A stretch of DNA of 64,000 bases from Paenibacillus sp. J45TS6 (GCF_018403285.1 NZ_BOSJ01000009.1:1-64000); one strand, 5' to 3'; shown: positions 1-8,952, counted from the first letter of the stretch. Made by a program: numbers and translations. The notes: generated by a model from the sequence alone, not told the origin.

Positions 1-127
1 GGAACTATATGATTATGTGAATTGGTTCAACAAGCATCGCATTCATGGCACTTTAGGATACATGACCCCAATTCAGTACAAAGCTGCATCCCTTAAAAAA
101 GTTGTCTGATTTAATGTTGACAGTCCA
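1..127 (+). mobile_element. Right end of an IS3-family insertion sequence (OrfB C-terminus plus terminal repeat)
   Basis: Bases 2-109 encode the last 35 residues of an IS3-family transposase OrfB and its TGA stop. The stretch includes NWFNKHRIHG and LGYMTPIQY, the typical integrase-core C-terminus. The rest of the element lies outside the window. The noncoding end after the stop finishes in GTTGACAGTCCA at about 127, a plausible inverted repeat ending in CA. The element abuts and truncates the RidA-like gene on the opposite strand. The exact boundary and the target duplication cannot be fixed because the left end is not visible. Confidence 0.85.
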
Positions 128-356
128 CTTTTAGTACAGCTAAAATCTCAATTCCTGTTGTTCTAGCGAACTCATATCCTTCCCCAGTTGTGTATGTAGA
201 GCCGAGTTTACCTCTTGGCTGACCAGATGGTCCTTTACCAGAGACAAACATGATTCCATTAACAATAACATAATTTGTATACTGAGCAGCAGGGTTACTT
301 GAAGATGGCAAAGTTATATTCATTTCTTTTAATTTCGTTTCAATGGATTGTATCAT
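111..356 (-). pseudogene. RidA/YjgF-family protein, C-terminally truncated by the IS
   Basis: The product begins MIQSIETKLKEM and contains VNGIMFVSGKGP, matching the N-terminal half of RidA-family proteins (enamine/imine deaminases, usually 120-155 residues). Homology stops after ILAVLK. The last five codons (VDCQH) and the TAA stop come from the terminal repeat of the adjacent IS3-family element, so the second half of the fold is missing. A start at 356 has a GGAG motif 8 bases upstream; the ATG at 362 is too close to it. The 5' end overlaps the end of the upstream phospholipase-like gene, which suggests the two were translationally coupled. The fragment is very likely inactive. Confidence 0.85.
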
Positions 357-1026
357 ATTCATCTCTCCTCAGATTTGTGCCTATACGCCCTTCTAGGATC
401 TCCATGATCCTCGATACCGTATGTTCCACAAATTGATCAACTTCACTTAACGTCAGATATACAAATTCATGATCGTTTGCTAATGTATTTTCTAAATAAA
501 ACGCTGTAATCCTCCTGATCTGCTCACCCACTTGTCCATTAGGGAAAATATCTAAATAATCCGGAAAATCGATAATATTTTGAAATGTAGTCCAAAAGAT
601 ATGATCTTTGTTGTTTTTCAAATACTGAAAGTCAATGCCATACCAATCCCCTTTAACTAAACTCCAGTATTCAGGTGTTCTCATTATATTTTGATATAAA
701 GGTTCACTCTTTTTAGCCTGATAATGTTTGCTCCACTCCTGATCGGTCACTAAATGAAGATAATAGCCCAGATAAAAAGATAGCTTTTTCGTATGAATAT
801 CTTTCTCGTGATGAAGAAGGTACTGGCTATAAAAGAGATCTGCATTTATTTGCCGCCCATCCATCTTATAATGAGTTACTGTCTTCGGTGGAATAAGCCC
901 TTCTCCTTCATGATAAAGGCCACAATCTGGACCAATATTCCCTACTAGAAATTCTTCTTTACTTACAGGTACCCCCAAGTCTATTAATCTCTCAGCAATC
1001 CTAAAATGAGTAACCCAAGTCGCCAT
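340..1026 (-). CDS. Zinc-dependent phospholipase C-like family protein
   Basis: This 228-residue protein starts with a THFRIAERL motif, has GNIGPDC near residue 30, VTHY near 50 and YLGYYLHLVTDQEW near 105. The spacing of His and Asp residues is that of the zinc-dependent phospholipase C / S1-P1-like helical superfamily (PF00882 type). No signal peptide is visible, so it is probably cytosolic, unlike secreted bacterial PLCs, and its substrate is unknown. The ATG at 1026 follows a GGAGG with 8-base spacing. Its 3' end overlaps the start region of the RidA fragment. Family assignment is fairly secure; activity is not. Confidence 0.7.
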   Translation of the reverse strand: MATWVTHFRIAERLIDLGVPVSKEEFLVGNIGPDCGLYHEGEGLIPPKTVTHYKMDGRQINADLFYSQYLLHHEKDIHTKKLSFYLGYYLHLVTDQEWSKHYQAKKSEPLYQNIMRTPEYWSLVKGDWYGIDFQYLKNNKDHIFWTTFQNIIDFPDYLDIFPNGQVGEQIRRITAFYLENTLANDHEFVYLTLSEVDQFVEHTVSRIMEILEGRIGTNLRRDEYDTIH

Positions 1027-1058
1027 GTTTATGCCTCCGTCATCTATTTGGTCCCCGC

Positions 1059-1697
1059 TTATTTCCGAATCGGATAAATAAATTCAATAGGGTCCTTCTT
1101 TAATTCTTCTTCAAAAAAGTAGTTATGATCTGCTCCTACCGTACATAAAATTCTTTTGTTCGGATATTTCTCGTAGGTATTTCTCACTCTCTCAACCATA
1201 ATCTGATTACGAATATTCCACCTGAGTTGATATGATCTTTCATTAAGATCCTCTAGCCATGCATATTTCTGTTTCGTTATCACATCAAATTCTTTGGAGT
1301 TAAATGGAATCTCTCCATACTGGGACGTTTGTAACTGCTCTGTAAGCCAATCTTTCTCCATTAATTCATATACATTCTTTTGATCTTCGGGGAAATCTAC
1401 AAAAGGGCTAAAATTATTCCACACATCTAGTTCAAACCAATCAATCGGAACAAATTCGATTTGTTTTTCTTCACATAAAGGAAAGATCAGATCCCAGTAT
1501 TCACTTGCCGGCTCTCCCCAATATCCCTTATCCGTGTTATCTTCTAGGTATCTCTTCCAACTAATCGGATGGACTTCTCCGCAGATCAAATCCGGAGCAA
1601 ATTCTAATATTGCCTCTTTGTAAAGCGGTAATGTAGAATGATATTTCTGTCTCAACTCTTCATCATGAATCATTCCAAGTAATCCTACAATAGCCAT
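1059..1697 (-). CDS. Uncharacterised protein, possibly ChaN/TraB-like fold
   Basis: A 212-residue soluble protein that I do not recognise at family level. The sequence begins with a hydrophobic strand (MAIVGLLGMIHDEE), has ICGEVHPISW near residue 40 and ILCTVGADHNYFF near the C-terminus. This pattern of an N-terminal G-x-x-H, an E-x-H/R and a C-terminal GADH recalls the ChaN/TraB/erythromycin-esterase-like superfamily, but the match is by eye only. A GGGAGAGGGG ribosome-binding stretch precedes the ATG. It lies 33 bases upstream of the phospholipase-like gene on the same strand, so co-transcription is likely. Confidence 0.5.
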   Translation of the reverse strand: MAIVGLLGMIHDEELRQKYHSTLPLYKEAILEFAPDLICGEVHPISWKRYLEDNTDKGYWGEPASEYWDLIFPLCEEKQIEFVPIDWFELDVWNNFSPFVDFPEDQKNVYELMEKDWLTEQLQTSQYGEIPFNSKEFDVITKQKYAWLEDLNERSYQLRWNIRNQIMVERVRNTYEKYPNKRILCTVGADHNYFFEEELKKDPIEFIYPIRK

Positions 1698-1793
1698 CCG
1701 TTTTAGTCCCCTCTCCCTTTTAAAATCCCTTATTTTGCATTTTAAACCATATGAAAGAATTTATCTTTACCTAATTTGCTTCCTATTGTAGAA

Positions 1794-1841
1794 ATAAAAA
1801 AGCAGCTCCGCGAAAATCAAGTTCTCGCTTCCCTGCTTACG
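1794..1841 (-). terminator. Rho-independent terminator after the DinB-like gene
   Basis: On the minus strand AAGCAG pairs with CTGCTT, and inside it GCGAGAA pairs with TTTTCGC (one G-U) around a TTGA loop. A run of T follows. It lies about 30 bases after the stop of the DinB-like gene at 1871 and separates it from the 1059-1697 gene. Confidence 0.7.
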
Positions 1842-1870
1842 ATATTGATATTAAATTGTGCTTTCTCTAG

Positions 1871-2344
1871 TTATATCGAAGTTGATTTATAGCTTTCATT
1901 TAGGCAAAGCTTCGCAATGTAGAAGATCTGTCCCATATGCTCCGAATAATGAGCTGCGCACTGATGCAAAATGTCTATATTTGTTCGTTCCTTATTCCTG
2001 ACTAATTGCGTTTGCTCTAATTCCCTATCTGTCAGTTTACTCACAATATCAATTAAAAAGTCGAAATTTTCTTTTACTATGGCAGTTAACTCGGCTTTTG
2101 AAATAAATACAGCTGAGAATTCAGCTTCCCGATCTCGGACTATATTCTGGTGCAATATTCCCTTGGCAATTCTTTCTTTTATATTCCCTTCGATATGAAG
2201 TACTAGATTAGCAATACGATGACTCTGCTCATTCGGCTTCCAATTCAATTGTTCCTCGCTGAGCTGGTCCATGACAAGGAGAATCCTTCTCTGTATCTCC
2301 TGAAATTTCTTAACAAGCCATTCTCGATTGAACTGATAGTTCAT
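1871..2344 (-). CDS. DinB-superfamily protein (DUF1572-like)
   Basis: A 157-residue four-helix protein with NLVLHIEGN near residue 47 and AAHYSEHMGQI near 132. These supply the His and Glu residues of the DinB/YfiT metal-binding site; the length fits DUF1572 members. Related proteins include bacillithiol S-transferases and damage-induced proteins, but this substrate cannot be read from sequence. AAGGTG lies ahead of the ATG and the gene ends at its own terminator. The preceding 173-base gap before the next gene holds only that terminator. Confidence 0.75.
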   Translation of the reverse strand: MNYQFNREWLVKKFQEIQRRILLVMDQLSEEQLNWKPNEQSHRIANLVLHIEGNIKERIAKGILHQNIVRDREAEFSAVFISKAELTAIVKENFDFLIDIVSKLTDRELEQTQLVRNKERTNIDILHQCAAHYSEHMGQIFYIAKLCLNESYKSTSI

Positions 2345-2390
2345 ATAACACCTTCTTTTCTTTATTAGATATTATGTAGAGGGAATGCCT

Positions 2391-3176
2391 TTAATCTTCC
2401 ATTATATAATGCATTTCTTTTAGGTAGTTCTCCATATCTTTTGTTGTTTTTTCAAAATACAGATTCTCATGCCTTCCATAATTGAAAAATCCATGCTCCA
2501 TACCCTCATAGGTCAAAAACCGTATATCATTTCCGGCTTCCTTCATCTGGTGAATGAATTCTTTATTCTCTTCATATAGAACGTCGCCAGTCCCACACAT
2601 CCACAGGGTCCGCGGTAAACAACGATTGATATGATGCTTAGGCGAGATCGTTTGCGACATAGGCACCAAGTCAGGAAAGAGCCGAGTTGTAATATCAACG
2701 GCATCCATACCCGCCGCAAAAATAATAAGCTCGCTCACGTTATAATCGGTTGTATTATTCATTTCATCATCGATCTCTGGGAACATGAAAGCCGAAACAG
2801 TAATATATCCGCCCGCCGATGCACCGCACACAATAATGCGATTCGGATCTATTCCTAACTCTAGGTGATGATCCTTGACCCACCGAATGCTGGACTTCAC
2901 ATCACAAATTGCTTGTACAGGGGTGAAATTATCATCTGATCCATTCCGATAATCAACGCAAATACTTACAATCCCTTTACTTGAAAAATGTTTAGCTTGA
3001 TGCTGAAATTGATCTGGAGTTATTGGATTTTTCTTAAAACTCCCACCATTAAAAAATAATAAAGCCGGTCTATTTTCTCCTTCTGATTCCGGTTTGCTAA
3101 TGTACAAATGTAGGTCCCGATGTGCCTTTTTATAGACTCTTTTCTCTACAGGAATATCAAAAGTAAAATGTTTCAT
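2391..3176 (-). CDS. Alpha/beta hydrolase (esterase/lipase family)
   Basis: A cytosolic alpha/beta-hydrolase-fold esterase. FFNGGSF near residue 45 gives the oxyanion hole (GG variant of HGG). GASAGG near 122 holds the nucleophile serine, GTGD near 200 the acid, and EGMEHGF near 230 the histidine. It resembles the hormone-sensitive-lipase/BD-FAE type. I chose the ATG at 3176; a TTG at 3197 in the same frame would add seven residues (KYISGL plus its own start). Both lie within the 3' end of the upstream lipoprotein gene (stop at 3157), so translational coupling is expected. The natural substrate is unknown. Confidence 0.8.
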   Translation of the reverse strand: MKHFTFDIPVEKRVYKKAHRDLHLYISKPESEGENRPALLFFNGGSFKKNPITPDQFQHQAKHFSSKGIVSICVDYRNGSDDNFTPVQAICDVKSSIRWVKDHHLELGIDPNRIIVCGASAGGYITVSAFMFPEIDDEMNNTTDYNVSELIIFAAGMDAVDITTRLFPDLVPMSQTISPKHHINRCLPRTLWMCGTGDVLYEENKEFIHQMKEAGNDIRFLTYEGMEHGFFNYGRHENLYFEKTTKDMENYLKEMHYIMED

Positions 3177-3600
3177 TAGTCCACTGATATACTTCAAGTT
3201 CTTCTCTCATCACTAACGGATCTAGACTTAGTTGATCTGGACTGAATATACTGATTAATGAAGAATGGGGACCTTCAAATTCATTACCGTCATGGAACTT
3301 CTTCTCGTTAATAAAATCAGGAACATAGAATCCAACGGGAAGAAAATCATGCTTGATAAACTTGGTCATGTATTTTTCTCCCGATATTTCAATCTCTTTT
3401 TCAGCAATACCATCGTATTTGCTTACATCCGCAAACAAATTTATTTTGGCATCATCTAATTCAGTTGTAGGAGGATTAGTTGGGCCCTGATTGTTGGTAG
3501 AGGAAGGAATCTCCTCTTCCTTTGAGGGTGGTTCTTGATCCGTACACCCGGATAACACAAATAACAAGACGATGGCTGTAATCGATATGATGGTTTTCAT
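3157..3600 (-). CDS. Lipoprotein of unknown function
   Basis: A 147-residue protein with a classic lipobox, VLSGC, at residues 15-19 after a short hydrophobic signal. A Pro/Thr/Ser/Asn-rich linker follows, then a small domain of about 100 residues. The lipidated Cys would anchor it on the outer face of the membrane. The last 20 bases overlap the esterase start. The C-terminus could have been altered by an event fusing it to the esterase, but there is no direct evidence. Family not recognised. Confidence 0.65.
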   Translation of the reverse strand: MKTIISITAIVLLFVLSGCTDQEPPSKEEEIPSSTNNQGPTNPPTTELDDAKINLFADVSKYDGIAEKEIEISGEKYMTKFIKHDFLPVGFYVPDFINEKKFHDGNEFEGPHSSLISIFSPDQLSLDPLVMREELEVYQWTNETFYF

Positions 3601-3871
3601 ATTCGCACATCCTTTTTAACTTGAAATTCGTACTCCCTTGTTATACGAAGCCCAATGAACATATACCCATTCTAAAAAGGGAGTTTACAACTATTTTATT
3701 TGATAAAGATTTATGTTCTGATTGTGTGTTTATTACACGAACTTGTTGTAATTTCCTTCTTTTTGCTTTATTTATTCATCATAGTTATAAAGGTTGAAGT
3801 TCTAATATTACTGATATCTGAGATAAAGTTATTAAATTATGTAAAAAAAAAGATAACCCGTCATAATTAAA

Positions 3872-3922
3872 CTGAACCCCGAATGATAGACACTTAAAAA
3901 AAGTGACTCCATCGGGGTTCAG
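3872..3922. repeat. 11-bp inverted repeat, probable remnant of an IS3-family end; gap 3601-4056
   Basis: CTGAACCCCGA (3872-3882) is the exact reverse complement of TCGGGGTTCAG (3912-3922), with an inner CACTT/AAGTG stem. The neighbouring sequence ATGATAGACACTT resembles ends of IS150-type IS3 elements, so this may be a decayed insertion end. It could instead act as a transcription terminator. The rest of the 456-base gap shows no convincing gene. A 74-codon minus-strand reading frame through it (3785-4009) looks fortuitous. Confidence 0.4.
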
Positions 3923-4056
3923 TTCAGACAGGCTTGCGGCTTCTCTTTTATTTTCCCGAAATTTATAATGATTCTGAAATAACTTATATAGAGTACAAAT
4001 CTTCCCCATAAAATCATCTTATGTATCAAACATCGTCGTGTAATTCATTCGTCACT

Positions 4057-4416
4057 CTAATTGAAGGGTACATAATGTTTCAGCTTCGATTTCGTAACTC
4101 CTTTTTCCTCACCCTCTTCAGTCAATCGATAGTCAAATTGCATAATTTCATTATGAGCAAAGTACACATATTCCACATAGGGTTCGTCCTTAAAGATCAC
4201 GAGAGTATAAAAAGAAGGTAACTTCTTTCCCCAAACCCCTTTTACAGATTCTATTTCTTCTCTGCTGTATTTCTCTTCTTCCAATAGATAATTAGTTACT
4301 CTATCCGCATATTTATATTTGTTTACCTGCACGTATATGACAGGCGTTATGACAACTGTAATGATGAAAATCGCCATGAAAATAAGCAACACTCGTCTTT
4401 TTATAATCTCAACCAT
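4057..4416 (-). CDS. DUF3139-family small membrane protein
   Basis: A 119-residue protein with one N-terminal membrane helix (residues 8-29). The rest is an extracellular domain containing YLLEEEKYSREEI, a tyrosine-rich strand region and a C-terminal basic tail. This is the layout of the DUF3139 family common in Bacillales. A second member is at 27129-27500. Function unknown. An AAAGGA lies very close to the ATG, so the exact start is slightly uncertain. Confidence 0.6.
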   Translation of the reverse strand: MVEIIKRRVLLIFMAIFIITVVITPVIYVQVNKYKYADRVTNYLLEEEKYSREEIESVKGVWGKKLPSFYTLVIFKDEPYVEYVYFAHNEIMQFDYRLTEEGEEKGVTKSKLKHYVPFN

Positions 4417-4467
4417 ATCCTTTATTTTATATTGTCTAAAGTTTCTAGCTGCTATGATTATGATTAA

Positions 4468-5082
4468 TCAAAGGTTTATTACGTTTTCAAACTTTGCCCC
4501 ATAGTTTCCTTTGCCTATATGAGGTTCAATGGCCCATCTTTTTCCTTTTAGTAACGTACTGCTGTTGTCAGGACTTATGAAAATCCGGTTTGCCTGGTTG
4601 TCCTCGTCTTCAATGGAATGTCCAATATTCCCATTTGGGTCTAGTAATTGGTAACCCATTGACTTTATTAAATTGTCACAGAAGGCAAATAACTCTCCAA
4701 TGGTTTTACATCTTTTTGCGTAATCAAAGGTCTGTTCAAAAATAACCTTTGCATCTGCTGCAAGACGGGAATATGCTTCATTTTCACCAATCACGATGGT
4801 TTCTGAATAATCCCCCCAATAACCATTTACCTTCGGACTAAAATCGATCAATACAATGTCATCCTTCAGTAAATAAACATCATCAGAGGGTAAGTGGTTT
4901 GCCCTGGTGCAATATCTTGAATTCGTATTGAAATTGACAAGCATGGGATACCATACATCTTCTGCTCCTAATGAATACATTACTTTTTCGCAAATATTCG
5001 CAAATTGCTTCTCAGAAATACCTGGCTTTAGATATTCTTTAGAAATTTTACACGCTTGTATTGCTAATTCTTGTGCATTCAT
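4468..5082 (-). CDS. M24-family metallopeptidase (aminopeptidase P / Xaa-Pro-like)
   Basis: A 204-residue protein with the five metal ligands of the pita-bread fold in order: Asp in VLIDFSP, Asp in YWGDYSET, His in NIGHSIE, Glu in WAIEPHI and Glu in GAKFENV. It lacks the extra N-terminal creatinase domain, so it is a stand-alone catalytic domain like short Xaa-Pro peptidases. AAGGAG precedes the ATG with good spacing. It sits in a same-strand run of single accessory genes. Peptide substrate unknown. Confidence 0.8.
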   Translation of the reverse strand: MNAQELAIQACKISKEYLKPGISEKQFANICEKVMYSLGAEDVWYPMLVNFNTNSRYCTRANHLPSDDVYLLKDDIVLIDFSPKVNGYWGDYSETIVIGENEAYSRLAADAKVIFEQTFDYAKRCKTIGELFAFCDNLIKSMGYQLLDPNGNIGHSIEDEDNQANRIFISPDNSSTLLKGKRWAIEPHIGKGNYGAKFENVINL

Positions 5083-5106
5083 AGGATACTCCTTCGTAAT
5101 GTAATA

Positions 5107-5640
5107 TTATTGATATCTCTTTATCACATCATCATCCCAGATCTGAACTTCAATATATCTTTCCGGCCCTTTATCTCCTTGTTCATTCCAATCCTGCGGC
5201 ATTCCATACTTGTCTATTACTCTTATTATCTCCTGCTTTGTATAGACTTGTCTGCGATAAGATTTATCATCTTTAACTCGCATGGTTGGGAAAAGATCAC
5301 CGTATGTAAAACTAATAGATGACTCTGTGAATTCATCCCAATGTAGTACAATCCAATCCGGATTGGTGTACCATGTTTTAAGCCAATCACACGCTCCTAA
5401 TGTCATGTAATGAGGGAATGAGTTTTTTGGTTTACCGCCTTTAGCAATAAATTGTTCTCTTGCAAGCATTTCAAGATCTCTTCTAATCTCGATATAATCA
5501 AGAGACCTTTGACTCGCATATGTTTTTCCTTCTTTATTAATTTGTTTAGAGATATCTATTGCTTTTTGGAGAGGTAAACTTGAAAGATTTCTAAATGGTC
5601 CTATTTTTCTATCAAAATAATGATACAACGAGTAGTTCAT
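5107..5640 (-). CDS. Uncharacterised protein
   Basis: A 177-residue soluble protein, rich in Trp, Tyr and charged residues. Features include MTLGACDWLKTWY near residue 80 and a C-terminal VQIWDDDVIKRYQ. No signal peptide, membrane helix or catalytic motif is evident, and I do not recognise the family. It lies 20 bases downstream of the serine hydrolase gene and 24 bases upstream of the M24 peptidase gene, all on the minus strand, so it is probably part of the same transcript. Confidence 0.6.
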   Translation of the reverse strand: MNYSLYHYFDRKIGPFRNLSSLPLQKAIDISKQINKEGKTYASQRSLDYIEIRRDLEMLAREQFIAKGGKPKNSFPHYMTLGACDWLKTWYTNPDWIVLHWDEFTESSISFTYGDLFPTMRVKDDKSYRRQVYTKQEIIRVIDKYGMPQDWNEQGDKGPERYIEVQIWDDDVIKRYQ

Positions 5641-5660
5641 ATATGTTTTCCTTTGCGTTT

Positions 5661-6692
5661 TTATTTCACTTTTCCAATTAACTCTCCTGAATTCATATCT
5701 AACGCCTCAATCACTTTATTTCCAAACTCTCTTATATCCTCCAAATAGTTATAACCACTCTTGTTGTGTACTTGATTATACATCCGTACTGCTACCGCTT
5801 GATATTTAGGAATGACCAGACAAGCACACCCGGTTATGCCAAGAATTTGATATGCCTCATCAGGTACATTACTGCCTATTTGATTTAAGGGTGAATTGCT
5901 TCTTTGCAGCCACCAAATGAAGCCTTGTCTTGGTAAATGAGATGGCAATGTCTCTGGTGTTTGAGTATTTGTAATTCTATCAAAAATAGATTCCGGGAAG
6001 ACCTGTTCACCCTGGATTTTTCCTTTGTTGAGATGCAGATTCCCCCACAATGCTAATTCCCTGGCACTGACAAATAAATTACTCTGCTCCCCTGCAGGAC
6101 TGTCATTCGGTCCAACACAATTATCCTTGTGATGATAGTAATTATAGATTAATCGTTCTTCATACTCAGTTCGCCAGCCCGTCTCAACTAGTCCCGCTGG
6201 TTCTAATAATTCATGTTGAATATAGTCGGCTAGTGATGTACCTGTTACACATTGAACTAACTCGATTAGAAGGTTAATACCAGTATTCGTATAAGCCCAG
6301 TCTGTACCAGGAAAAAAAGAGCTCACTACCTTCCCTTCACTACTATCCAGACCATGCGTATGAGTTAAACAATGCCGTATCGTTATTCCCTTTATCAGAT
6401 CTGGAACTTCATTTATGTAATGTTCAATTGCATCATCTATGCTGTGAATCATTCCAGATTCGATAAGCAAGCTGATCGCAAATCCGAGGTAGGTCTTTCT
6501 AACAGAAGCCACATTAAATTGGGACTCTGCATCAACCATTCTAGATGAAGCAAATGAGTCATGCCGTCCTGAATACCACTCATTAACTACTATGTCGTTT
6601 TGAATAATATATGTCGCAGCAGCTGTAGCATTAATCTGCCGCTGGATCTCAGATACATATTGATTTAGTGTACTAAATTGTATGGAAATCAC
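5661..6692 (-). CDS. Beta-lactamase-fold serine hydrolase (class C-like)
   Basis: A serine hydrolase of the class C beta-lactamase/esterase family. The SxxK motif is SVRK (nucleophile Ser near residue 63), followed by HTHGLDSS and the YxN motif YTN. No signal peptide is seen, so it is likely an intracellular esterase or peptidase, not a resistance enzyme. The start is odd. The only standard start is a GTG at 6692 that lies inside the best ribosome-binding sequence AGAGGTG. That sequence is ideally spaced from an ATA at 6683, which may be the true, noncanonical or mutated, initiation codon. The upstream gene ends 10 bases before the GTG. Confidence 0.8.
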   Translation of the reverse strand: MISIQFSTLNQYVSEIQRQINATAAATYIIQNDIVVNEWYSGRHDSFASSRMVDAESQFNVASVRKTYLGFAISLLIESGMIHSIDDAIEHYINEVPDLIKGITIRHCLTHTHGLDSSEGKVVSSFFPGTDWAYTNTGINLLIELVQCVTGTSLADYIQHELLEPAGLVETGWRTEYEERLIYNYYHHKDNCVGPNDSPAGEQSNLFVSARELALWGNLHLNKGKIQGEQVFPESIFDRITNTQTPETLPSHLPRQGFIWWLQRSNSPLNQIGSNVPDEAYQILGITGCACLVIPKYQAVAVRMYNQVHNKSGYNYLEDIREFGNKVIEALDMNSGELIGKVK

Positions 6693-6701
6693 CTCTCATC
6701 A

Positions 6702-7220
6702 TTAGTCTAATACTCCATCTGTCCTGATCTTATTTAATAACCTTCGGGCTTCGCTAGGGCTATTGATAATAATGATTTTTTTATCTGCATGTTTCTCTAG
6801 CTTTTTTAATATATTCGGCCTCTTATCTTTCCTGAAATTCCAACCATACTTAATAAACGGCCAGTCAATCGACTCCGGACAACCTTCATTTAAATCAGGC
6901 CTTGTCTTTCCATGATATTGTACTCTGCGTTTGATTACTCGGTATGTCGTGATCACAGGTGATATATCGAAAAATATAATAACGTCCGCTGCTTGTAACC
7001 GTATATCCAGTGTTCTTCCATAGTGTCCATCTATAATCCACTGATCTTTCGCAACTAATTGCCGGTTAAAATCATCCCATTCAGCCCTCGGAGTTTCGAT
7101 CCAACCTGGCTTCCAGTAGTAGAGATCTAAATGATACACAGGCAAAGTCAATATTTCCCCAAGTTCTCGTGAAAATGTTGACTTACCCGAACCGCTTGAA
7201 CCAATGACCATAATTTTCAT
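6702..7220 (-). CDS. FlaR-like P-loop kinase (DNA topology modulation protein family)
   Basis: A 172-residue adenylate-kinase-like NTPase. Walker A is GSSGSGKST (residues 7-15). YHLDLYYWKPGW and IIDGHYGRT follow, then a Tyr/Arg-rich lid segment and a Trp-containing helix typical of FlaR-type proteins. Annotated homologues are called topology modulators, but the family more probably phosphorylates a small molecule. AAGGAAA precedes the ATG. Adjacent and same-strand with the serine hydrolase and the histidine phosphatase. Confidence 0.8.
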   Translation of the reverse strand: MKIMVIGSSGSGKSTFSRELGEILTLPVYHLDLYYWKPGWIETPRAEWDDFNRQLVAKDQWIIDGHYGRTLDIRLQAADVIIFFDISPVITTYRVIKRRVQYHGKTRPDLNEGCPESIDWPFIKYGWNFRKDKRPNILKKLEKHADKKIIIINSPSEARRLLNKIRTDGVLD

Positions 7221-7255
7221 TGTTTTATTTTCCTTCTTTATCTATTAGATATTCT

Positions 7256-7891
7256 TCAAGAGGTTGATTCCTCTGGTTCATTCATTTCATTCATTAAATG
7301 TTCTATTGAGGCAAAACGATCAATCGTATAATTCTGACCATCAAAAGTAAGTGTAGTAATCGAACATTCAGATACTAAACTGCTTTGTTCCGCGATGAAC
7401 TGGGGATGAAAATGATAGAGTACATCCTCAGAAAATGTATTCACAATATAATCAGTAATGAGTCCCCCATGGGTAACAATGATAATATTACTTCCAGAAG
7501 GATATTCTTCTACAAGACTCGTTAATAAGGAGGACATTCTTTTACAAGCGGACTTCACAGAATCACCTATAGGAGGAATATAGTCTGGTTCCCGAGTGCA
7601 TTTATCCCACATCTGAATAAATTCCTCAAATGTCTGTTCCGGTAGATCTCCCCAGTTCGCACGCTCCCGTAAACGATCATCTACGATGATCTCTACGTTT
7701 GTTTTAGCAGCAATACACTCCGCCGTTTCTATAGCTCTTCGAAGCGGACTAGAGATGATTGCATGGATCGGTATCCTACTAACATGAGCAGCAGTAGATT
7801 GTGCTTGTATGATACCTTGTGGAGTGATTGGAACATCACCTATGGCTTTTTCCTTTATTCCATGCCTTACTAGAAAAAATGTAGTTCCCAT
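7256..7891 (-). CDS. Histidine phosphatase family protein
   Basis: A 211-residue phosphoglycerate-mutase-like phosphatase. The catalytic RHG occurs in FFLVRHGIKE near residue 10. SSPLRRAIETAE supplies the conserved Arg, a Glu follows in DDRLRER, and the second catalytic His is in IVTHGGLI. It could dephosphorylate a sugar phosphate or nucleotide; the specificity is not readable. A GAGGTGAGG ribosome site precedes the ATG. Part of the minus-strand accessory run. Confidence 0.85.
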   Translation of the reverse strand: MGTTFFLVRHGIKEKAIGDVPITPQGIIQAQSTAAHVSRIPIHAIISSPLRRAIETAECIAAKTNVEIIVDDRLRERANWGDLPEQTFEEFIQMWDKCTREPDYIPPIGDSVKSACKRMSSLLTSLVEEYPSGSNIIIVTHGGLITDYIVNTFSEDVLYHFHPQFIAEQSSLVSECSITTLTFDGQNYTIDRFASIEHLMNEMNEPEESTS

Positions 7892-7996
7892 CTACCTCAC
7901 CTCATGTCATTATTAAATGTTTACCTATTAAGCCAAGTTTCTAAGGACGGAATTAGATCTTTGTAGGCTCAAACTGAATATGATAGGATTCATTCA

Positions 7997-8908
7997 CTAT
8001 ACATTCTCCTCTGCTAAGGCATACGACACTTCGAATTCCCTGACATAGACGCCTGTCCCTGACACATATACGTCCATATTCGTCTTATCACGGTTAACGG
8101 TTACCCATACACTTCCCTCTCGCCCTACTTCTTGTCCTTGCTCAACAAGAAAATTCACTTCAGAAATATCTTGGTTTAGATAAGTTAGATAATAAGCGCC
8201 CATAACTCCAGAAGCTGTTCCCGTTATAGCATCTTCAATCGTTCCTGAATAGGGAGAGGAAAAATGTCTTGCATGCATAAATGCATGCTCATTTACCGTT
8301 TCCAAGCTGAACGGATGAATGGATGCTTTTGAATTTTGGGTAAGAATATCAGGGAACATGGAATTATTGGGCTTCATTTTAGAGAAACTATGTACATTTT
8401 TGATAGGTAGTAACAGGGTCCATGTTCCCGTACTTCCATACAAAATCGGCATTGTGGCATCAATTTCTTCTTCGGTGATCCCGATACTTTCAGCAAGCTT
8501 TGATACAGACCCTTGGAATCCTGTAAACTGAGGTTGATCTTGCTTCATTGTAATAAAGAGCTCACCACTTCTTGTTTCAAAAAAGATAGGCAATACTCCA
8601 ACATTCGTTTCAATTTCAATCTCATTTAGATCCGCGTGAAGAACCCCTAAAGTCTTTAAACAATACATAGCAGCAATAGTTGCATGTCCACATAAATTGA
8701 TCTCGTGACCTGGGGTGAAATATCTCAATTTTACATCAGCCTTCTCTGATCTCAGCACAAATACCGTCTCATTAAAACCTACGGATTGTGCTATGAATTG
8801 CATTGATTCCTCATCTAAATCATCTGCACTCAGTACAACCCCTGCTGGATTACCTTTATTAGGTTTAGAGGAAAACGCATCATAATGCAGCACTTTTCTG
8901 TATCTCAT
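7997..8908 (-). CDS. PhzF-family isomerase
   Basis: A 303-residue protein with the PhzF/diaminopimelate-epimerase-like duplicated fold. Motifs are KGNPAGVV near residue 18, GFNETVFV (the catalytic Glu) near 44, INLCGHATIA near 70, and TGTASGVMGAYY near 230 in the second half. PhzF proteins outside phenazine clusters have unknown substrates, and no phenazine genes are nearby. AGGAGG lies ahead of the ATG. The 105-base gap before the next gene holds nothing recognised. Confidence 0.85.
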   Translation of the reverse strand: MRYRKVLHYDAFSSKPNKGNPAGVVLSADDLDEESMQFIAQSVGFNETVFVLRSEKADVKLRYFTPGHEINLCGHATIAAMYCLKTLGVLHADLNEIEIETNVGVLPIFFETRSGELFITMKQDQPQFTGFQGSVSKLAESIGITEEEIDATMPILYGSTGTWTLLLPIKNVHSFSKMKPNNSMFPDILTQNSKASIHPFSLETVNEHAFMHARHFSSPYSGTIEDAITGTASGVMGAYYLTYLNQDISEVNFLVEQGQEVGREGSVWVTVNRDKTNMDVYVSGTGVYVREFEVSYALAEENV

Positions 8909-8952
8909 GCAACGTACCTCCTAATTTTGAAAGGATTCACTAAGTTTCCCCC

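Noticed and set aside
3785-4009. 74-codon minus-strand frame
   Set aside because: Runs through a probable IS end and inverted repeat; no ribosome site and no convincing family.
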